Source: Thiocapsa sp. (GTDB lineage Bacteria > Pseudomonadota > Gammaproteobacteria > Chromatiales > Chromatiaceae). Taken from it: DNA of 64,000 nucleotides. The position numbers were made by a program, and so were the translations under genes. The first letter of the stretch is position 1. Each line of letters opens with the position of its first letter. This document shows positions 59,698 to 64,000 of this stretch, piece by piece. The notes below the pieces were generated by a model. It was not told where the DNA came from. It did not search any database and saw only the letters and a list, made by a program, of their open reading frames with translations. The stretch lies in NCBI RefSeq assembly GCF_018399035.1, contig NZ_CP073760.1, positions 992,001 to 1,056,000 on the forward strand, in the 5' to 3' direction.

Positions 59698-60096
59698 ATG
59701 AAAAAGCAGCAATCCGGTTTTACACTTATCGAGCTGATGATCGTCGTGGCGATCATTGGTATTTTGGCGGCGATTGCGTTGCCGGCGTATCAGGATTATA
59801 CGGCTAGGGCTCAAGCGGTCGAGGCATTGTCGCTTACGGGAGGGGCACGAGCCGACTTGGCCGTTGCACAAGCCGAAGGCGCAGTGTTCGATGACACCCC
59901 TTTAGCAGATCTGGCTGGCAAATACATCGCGGCAGGTGGGGTCACTGCTGCTAGTAGTGTATTGTCTGTGGAATTCTCCAGCGGTGCGTTGAGCGGTGAG
60001 ACAATGGAGATTTCCCCCGTAATCTCTGGATCACAGATTCAGGGCTGGAAATGCAAAGAACTTGAATCCAAATACCTCCCTTCGGGCTGTAAGTAG
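59698..60096 (+). CDS. pilA: Type IV pilin major subunit
   Basis: 132 residues from the ATG at 59698. Short leader MKKQQSG, prepilin peptidase cut before [20 protein letters not shown], Glu at position 5 of the mature protein, then [16 protein letters not shown]-terminal cysteine pair ([16 protein letters not shown]) closes the D-loop. The upstream frame to 59512 is not coding by homology. Type IV pili serve motility, adhesion and DNA uptake. A sigma-54-type promoter lies 100 nt upstream, and a hairpin follows. Confidence 0.95.
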   Translation: MKKQQSGFTLIELMIVVAIIGILAAIALPAYQDYTARAQAVEALSLTGGARADLAVAQAEGAVFDDTPLADLAGKYIAAGGVTAASSVLSVEFSSGALSGETMEISPVISGSQIQGWKCKELESKYLPSGCK

Positions 60097-60150
60097 CCGC
60101 CAACGCGTTTTTCCGAAACACAACCCGGTAAGAGAAACCTAGGTGGCACC

Positions 60151-60182
60151 AATACCTTGCCTCATGGACGAAGCAAGGTATT
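60151..60182 (+). terminator. Hairpin after pilA
   Basis: AATACCTTGC (60151-60160) and GCAAGGTATT (60173-60182), a perfect 10-bp stem with a 12-base loop. No T-run follows, so termination may be partial. Confidence 0.6.
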
Positions 60183-60313
60183 CAGGCACCGATTATCAGA
60201 CTCCCATTTTTGATCTCGACGCTGGCAAACAAGAAGGGACCATTGATTCGCTAGATCGCTATTCTGTATACGTTCGTGGCCTGGCCGAATTCGCGACAGT
60301 ATCTCCTGCCTGA
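60164..60313 (+). CDS. Possible 49-residue protein
   Basis: Frame MDEARYSGTDYQTPIFDLDA to GLAEFATVSPA, ending 6 nt before the next gene. There is no ribosome site, and the start lies in the terminator loop. It may be the end of a decayed gene. No family recognised. Confidence 0.25.
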   Translation: MDEARYSGTDYQTPIFDLDAGKQEGTIDSLDRYSVYVRGLAEFATVSPA

Positions 60314-60319
60314 TTACTG

Positions 60320-62371
60320 ATGAAATCTATGCGATCTCAAGTAAGATCTGTTTCGATCCTGTTGCTGGGGATCACCATTGCACTCATCCTATGGTTGTAC
60401 AGTCTGGCCCTGCCGGGATACGCACTCTTCGATGATTGGCCGAGTCTCGACGGACTGAGTAAGATCCAGGATATTCACTCTGGTTTGGTCTATGTCTCGA
60501 CCGGAATCACCGGTCCCTTGGGACGTCCTTTGTCCCTGTCAACCTTTGCTCTCCAGGCTTCTTCCTGGCCTGAGAACATGTCGGCATTGCTCAGTGTCAA
60601 TTTTGGAGTTCATGCACTCGCAACGCTCATGACCTTCTTCCTGGCGGTTGGTCTGGCGCGTCTGCGCATACCTGAAAAAACGGTATCTTCCTGGATCGGA
60701 CTAGGCGTAGCCGCGCTTTGGGGGATGAGTCCATTTCTTGCGACGACTCATCTGATGCTGATCCAGCGAATGACGAGCCTATCCGCTCTCTTCGTCCTAA
60801 TGGGTTTAACCGCCTTTGTCTGGGCACAACTGCTCAAGGACCGGCAGAGTTGGCGAGTACGCCTCATGCTGGTTTGTGGCCTGGGGTTTGGCACCCTTTG
60901 TGCTGCACTTTCGAAAGAGAACGGCGCTCTCCTGTCGTTGTTTGCACTTGTGATCCTGTGGCTTTGGGTGCCACCAGCGAACCGGCTGCGCGGGGCAGTT
61001 GAGCGTAGCCTGATTCTTTTGCTGGCTGTCGTACCAGCTCTACTCCTGGTAGGCTATCTCGCCATCCGTTTGCCTGGAATCCTAGAGCATGGCTACGGAC
61101 CCCATCGGTACTTTTCTCCACTTGAGCGCATGATGGGACAACCAGTTGTCCTACTTGACTATTTGCGCAATCTGCTGCTTCCTCGCGCGGCCGCAGTTTC
61201 ACCATTCACTGACCGTTGGCCGGTCCCTTCGGGCTGGCTAGATCCACTATCAACGTTGTTAGCGGCTGGGTTTTGGATCGCTTTGATCCTCACAGCCTTG
61301 ATGCTTCGGAAAAAGGCACCTTATCTACTCTTCGGACTAACATTTTTTCTGGTTGGACATCTACTCGAATCAAGTTTTATAGGTCTGGAAATCTACTTCG
61401 CGCATCGAAACTACTTACCCGCTTTTGGATTATATTTTGCTTTGATTTTCGGATTGTTCTGTATCGCTGTGCGCTATCGCAGACTAGTCATTATTGCAAT
61501 TTCGTCCTATGTCCTAATTTTCATGGTCATCCTTTTCCAGGTGACATCGCAGTGGAATGACGCGTTGCCCAATGCAAGAATATGGCTAGACGAAAATCCT
61601 TGGTCCCAACGCGGCGCACAGTTCTTGACTACTCAGCTTGTCAGAAAAGGTGACTTACAGGGTGCGCGACAGGTGCTGGATGCAGCAGTGGAGCAGAATC
61701 CAGGTTTAGCACTTGTCCAAATTCAACGGACTGGTCTTTGTCTTGGACAAGAAGAAGAATTTCCGCGCCTTCTAAATGAGGTGATTTCAGTCTTACACAC
61801 TGCCAATTATCAGCCGCTTGCCGCGTATGAACTCGCTAAGTTTGCGAATGCGGACCCAGCTCACCTGTGCCCAAGTCGAGATTATTCTGCTCTTAGCAGA
61901 ATGGCGGATGCATTGCTGCAGAATCCGCCCTATGCCCAGAACAAAAATGTGCGCTCACAACTTATTTTGACTAAAGCCTTTGCCGAGGTGGAGACAGGAG
62001 ATATTAAGAAAGCCAACGACTATTTTCGTGAGTCTTTTAGGTTATCGCCTAATCTAGATGTGCTTTTCTACGGCCTATCGTTGATGGCGAATGCTGGTGA
62101 GTATGACCAGGTGTATGCTTTTCTGGCGGAAGCACGTGAATTGAGTCCGAGATCAAGACTGGAGCGTTCGCTTTGGCTGAAGCGCCTTGATGATTTCCTA
62201 GAGATCATGCGTGAATCACAAAGGATCGACTCAGGAAGACTCTTGTCTGTCCTTGTCTGTCAAGATGTTCCGGGGTCTTCTTTTTTATCATTCTTGGAGG
62301 GCCGTTTTCGGGGTCAGGACCAACCTACGCCGTCCGCGTCTGCGATTCTCGATTCGGCGGCTGTGCTGTGA
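60320..62371 (+). CDS. Multi-pass GT-C-like membrane protein with TPR-like C-terminus
   Basis: A 683-residue protein. Residues 1-410 contain about ten or more hydrophobic helices, starting VSILLLGITIALILWLYSLA. The first outer loop holds FDDWPSL, an acidic pair like the catalytic site of GT-C glycosyltransferases. GRPLSLSTFALQASSW, VNFGVHALATLMTF and ALSKENGALLSL resemble TMTC/PMT-like proteins. The C-terminal ~250 residues (QLVRKGDLQGARQVLDAAVE, AFAEVETGDIKKANDYFRES) are TPR-like. Its place after pilA suggests a role in pilin glycosylation. The codon use is less GC-rich than that of its neighbours. Start codon alternatives (60320, 60332) have no clear ribosome site. Confidence 0.7.
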   Translation: MKSMRSQVRSVSILLLGITIALILWLYSLALPGYALFDDWPSLDGLSKIQDIHSGLVYVSTGITGPLGRPLSLSTFALQASSWPENMSALLSVNFGVHALATLMTFFLAVGLARLRIPEKTVSSWIGLGVAALWGMSPFLATTHLMLIQRMTSLSALFVLMGLTAFVWAQLLKDRQSWRVRLMLVCGLGFGTLCAALSKENGALLSLFALVILWLWVPPANRLRGAVERSLILLLAVVPALLLVGYLAIRLPGILEHGYGPHRYFSPLERMMGQPVVLLDYLRNLLLPRAAAVSPFTDRWPVPSGWLDPLSTLLAAGFWIALILTALMLRKKAPYLLFGLTFFLVGHLLESSFIGLEIYFAHRNYLPAFGLYFALIFGLFCIAVRYRRLVIIAISSYVLIFMVILFQVTSQWNDALPNARIWLDENPWSQRGAQFLTTQLVRKGDLQGARQVLDAAVEQNPGLALVQIQRTGLCLGQEEEFPRLLNEVISVLHTANYQPLAAYELAKFANADPAHLCPSRDYSALSRMADALLQNPPYAQNKNVRSQLILTKAFAEVETGDIKKANDYFRESFRLSPNLDVLFYGLSLMANAGEYDQVYAFLAEARELSPRSRLERSLWLKRLDDFLEIMRESQRIDSGRLLSVLVCQDVPGSSFLSFLEGRFRGQDQPTPSASAILDSAAVL

Positions 62372-62620
62372 GGATCGCCTCCCCTCTTGATCGGTGAACC
62401 GCTGTCATCGGGTCGTTGCCCACGTTGCAAAGCCTCGCGGATCAGTGTCCATTGCTCCCGTTATCGGATCGCGCCTGCATAAGTTCGATTTCCCGTGATA
62501 AGGCGCCGCTCACTCCCGCGTCGTGGAATCCAGGGCTCCGCACCAGGGATCGGTATCGAGCCAGCCGAGGATTTCGTCTGCGCTCGGTACCGCGCTGCGG
62601 CCTATATCATGTGACAACGA

Positions 62621-63583
62621 ATGAACCCTTGGCCTATGCTGCACCAAGACGACACCAGGTCAAGAACGCAAGACATCGGCGAGGCGATCTTGAGCAACTC
62701 TCTCCCCCCGGAATACCAACAAGCGGGTACGCCACTCCTGTCGGTGATCCTGCCGGCCAAGAACGAGGCCGAATCCCTCAAGGGCCTACTGACTCGACTG
62801 CGCGCGACGCTTCCTCACGCCGAGCTGATCCTGCTCGACGACGGCTCGACCGACCAAACGGCCGAGGTCGCCCTCGCCCACGGCGCCCACGTCATCTCGC
62901 ACCCCTACAGCCTGGGCAACGGCGCTGCCGTCAAGTCCGGTGCGCGCGCCGCGGCCGGCGAGATCCTGGTCTTCATGGACGCAGACGGCCAGCACGACCC
63001 GGCGGATATCCCCCAGTTACTCGCGAAACTCGACGAAGGCTACGACATGGTGGTTGGCGCGCGGGGGGTCGGCTCTCAAGCGAGCGTCGGCCGATCGCTC
63101 GCCAACAGCTTCTACAACTGGTTCGCAAGCCTGATCACGGGCCACAAGATCCACGACCTGACATCCGGGTTCCGCGTCGTCCGCGCAGAGCGGTTCAAGC
63201 GCTTTCTGTATCTGTTGCCGAACGGATTCTCTTACCCCACCACCATCACGATGGCGTTCTTCCGGTCCGGTTATCCGGTCGGCTATGTCCCGATTCATGC
63301 CGCCAAGCGCCAAGGCACCAGCCACCTGCGCCCATTTCGGGACGGCGTGCGCTTCCTGCTGATCATGTTCAAGGTCGCGACGCTCTACTCACCGCTGAAG
63401 CTCTTTTTCCCGGTCAGCGCAGCCTTCTTCGCGACCGGGATCGGCTATTATCTCTATACCTTTCTGACCCTTGGTCGATTCACCAACATGAGCGCCTTAC
63501 TGCTCACCGCGGCGATCATCGTCTTTATGATGGGGCTGATTTCAGAACAGATCACGGCGTTGAACTATCGCGAGGGGGATTGA
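62621..63583 (+). CDS. Family 2 glycosyltransferase (DPM-like) with membrane helices
   Basis: 320 residues. GT-A fold: LLSVILPAKNEAESLKGLL, LILLDDGSTDQTAEVA, LGNGAAVKSGARAAAGEILV, MDADGQHDP (DxD), then TSGFRVVRAERF. Two C-terminal hydrophobic helices follow (FFPVSAAFFATGIGYYLYTF and LLLTAAIIVFMMGLI). It resembles polyprenyl-phosphate sugar transferases that make lipid-linked donors, which would suit the neighbouring GT-C protein. The 62372-62620 gap shows nothing I can support. Confidence 0.88.
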   Translation: MNPWPMLHQDDTRSRTQDIGEAILSNSLPPEYQQAGTPLLSVILPAKNEAESLKGLLTRLRATLPHAELILLDDGSTDQTAEVALAHGAHVISHPYSLGNGAAVKSGARAAAGEILVFMDADGQHDPADIPQLLAKLDEGYDMVVGARGVGSQASVGRSLANSFYNWFASLITGHKIHDLTSGFRVVRAERFKRFLYLLPNGFSYPTTITMAFFRSGYPVGYVPIHAAKRQGTSHLRPFRDGVRFLLIMFKVATLYSPLKLFFPVSAAFFATGIGYYLYTFLTLGRFTNMSALLLTAAIIVFMMGLISEQITALNYREGD

Positions 63584-63662
63584 GGATCGCGGTTCCCACG
63601 ATGTCCGATGCCCATGTGCCGACGACGCGAAGGCCGTCCAACGAGATGAATGACTGTCTGCG

Positions 63663-64000
63663 ATGCCAAGTCCTAAACCGCGTCTGCTGGTCCTGACCTC
63701 GACCTTCCCGCGCTGGCGGGATGATGTGGAGCCGCCGTTCGTCTTCGAGTTGAGTCGACGCCTCACCGACACCTTTGACATCACCGTGCTGACGCCGCGT
63801 GCTCCGGGCAGCCTGGAGCACGAGACCTTGGACGGGCTGCGCGTCATCCGCTTTCCTTACTTCATCCGGAGCCGAGAGAACCTCGCCAGCCATGGGGGCG
63901 GCATCCTCAACCGACTACGAGCCAACCCGCTGAACTATCTGCTGGTACCACCCTTCCTGATCGGCCAGTTATGGGCGCTGATCCGCGTTCTGCGCCATGA
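63663..64000 (+). CDS. Family 4-like glycosyltransferase (partial)
   Basis: An open frame from the ATG at 63663 to the window edge (112 residues): MPSPKPRLLVLTSTFPRWRD, EPPFVFELSRRLTDTFDITV, LTPRAPGS, LDGLRVIRFPYF. This is the N-terminal Rossmann domain of GT-B (GT4/GT1-type) glycosyltransferases. It lies 79 nt after the GT2 gene, so probably the same transcript. The donor-binding half is outside the window. Confidence 0.8.
   Translation, partial: MPSPKPRLLVLTSTFPRWRDDVEPPFVFELSRRLTDTFDITVLTPRAPGSLEHETLDGLRVIRFPYFIRSRENLASHGGGILNRLRANPLNYLLVPPFLIGQLWALIRVLRH

Overview
This is a GC-rich chromosomal window from a gammaproteobacterium. A purple sulfur bacterium of the Chromatiaceae is the best guess, from gene content, codon use and the interspersed repeats, but the genus cannot be read from the sequence. 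A near-consensus dif site at 38977-39004 (XerC arm, 6-bp spacer, XerD arm) indicates that the window covers the replication terminus of the main chromosome.

Region 1 (1-30.3 kb) is a DNA phosphorothioate (PT) defence island. An AlbA_2/Schlafen-like gene runs off the left edge. Next comes a cassette matching sspBCD-sspFGH: a DUF4007 protein, a large P-loop ATPase, a PAPS-reductase-like PP-loop enzyme, then DptF/DptG/DptH-type restriction proteins. A deleted Rpn-type gene lies between sspB and sspC. The SspF/DptF protein carries an N-terminal segment that reads as a sulfur-binding domain (SBD), the module that recognises PT-DNA in ScoMcrA-type enzymes. After a decayed IS630 element and an intact Rpn gene comes a second, divergent DUF4007-like plus giant ATPase pair with no sulfur-transfer enzyme of its own. 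It is followed by a diguanylate cyclase (opposite strand), a Uma2 nuclease gene and a PT-associated putative methyltransferase.

Region 2 (30.3-39 kb) is mostly core: Uma2, dihydroorotate-dehydrogenase-like protein, NifJ (pyruvate:ferredoxin/flavodoxin oxidoreductase), RimI and PrfC, separated by hairpin terminators and interspersed repeats, and ending at dif.

Region 3 (39-59.3 kb), right of dif, is a repeat-driven array of Rpn/PD-(D/E)XK-type genes. Family A has three full copies and many fragments. Family B has four near-identical copies in about 2-kb tandem units. The copies differ in in-frame 12-bp (IEQG) or 21-bp (AERQAKE-type) repeats. The array also holds BrnT/BrnA and HigB/HigA toxin-antitoxin pairs, a frameshifted DUF6399 transposase, MITEs and REP-like hairpins.

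Region 4 (59.3-64 kb) holds a type IV pilin gene with a sigma-54-type promoter, a GT-C/TPR membrane protein that may glycosylate pilin, and two glycosyltransferases, the last truncated by the window edge. No rRNA, tRNA or CRISPR array was recognised.
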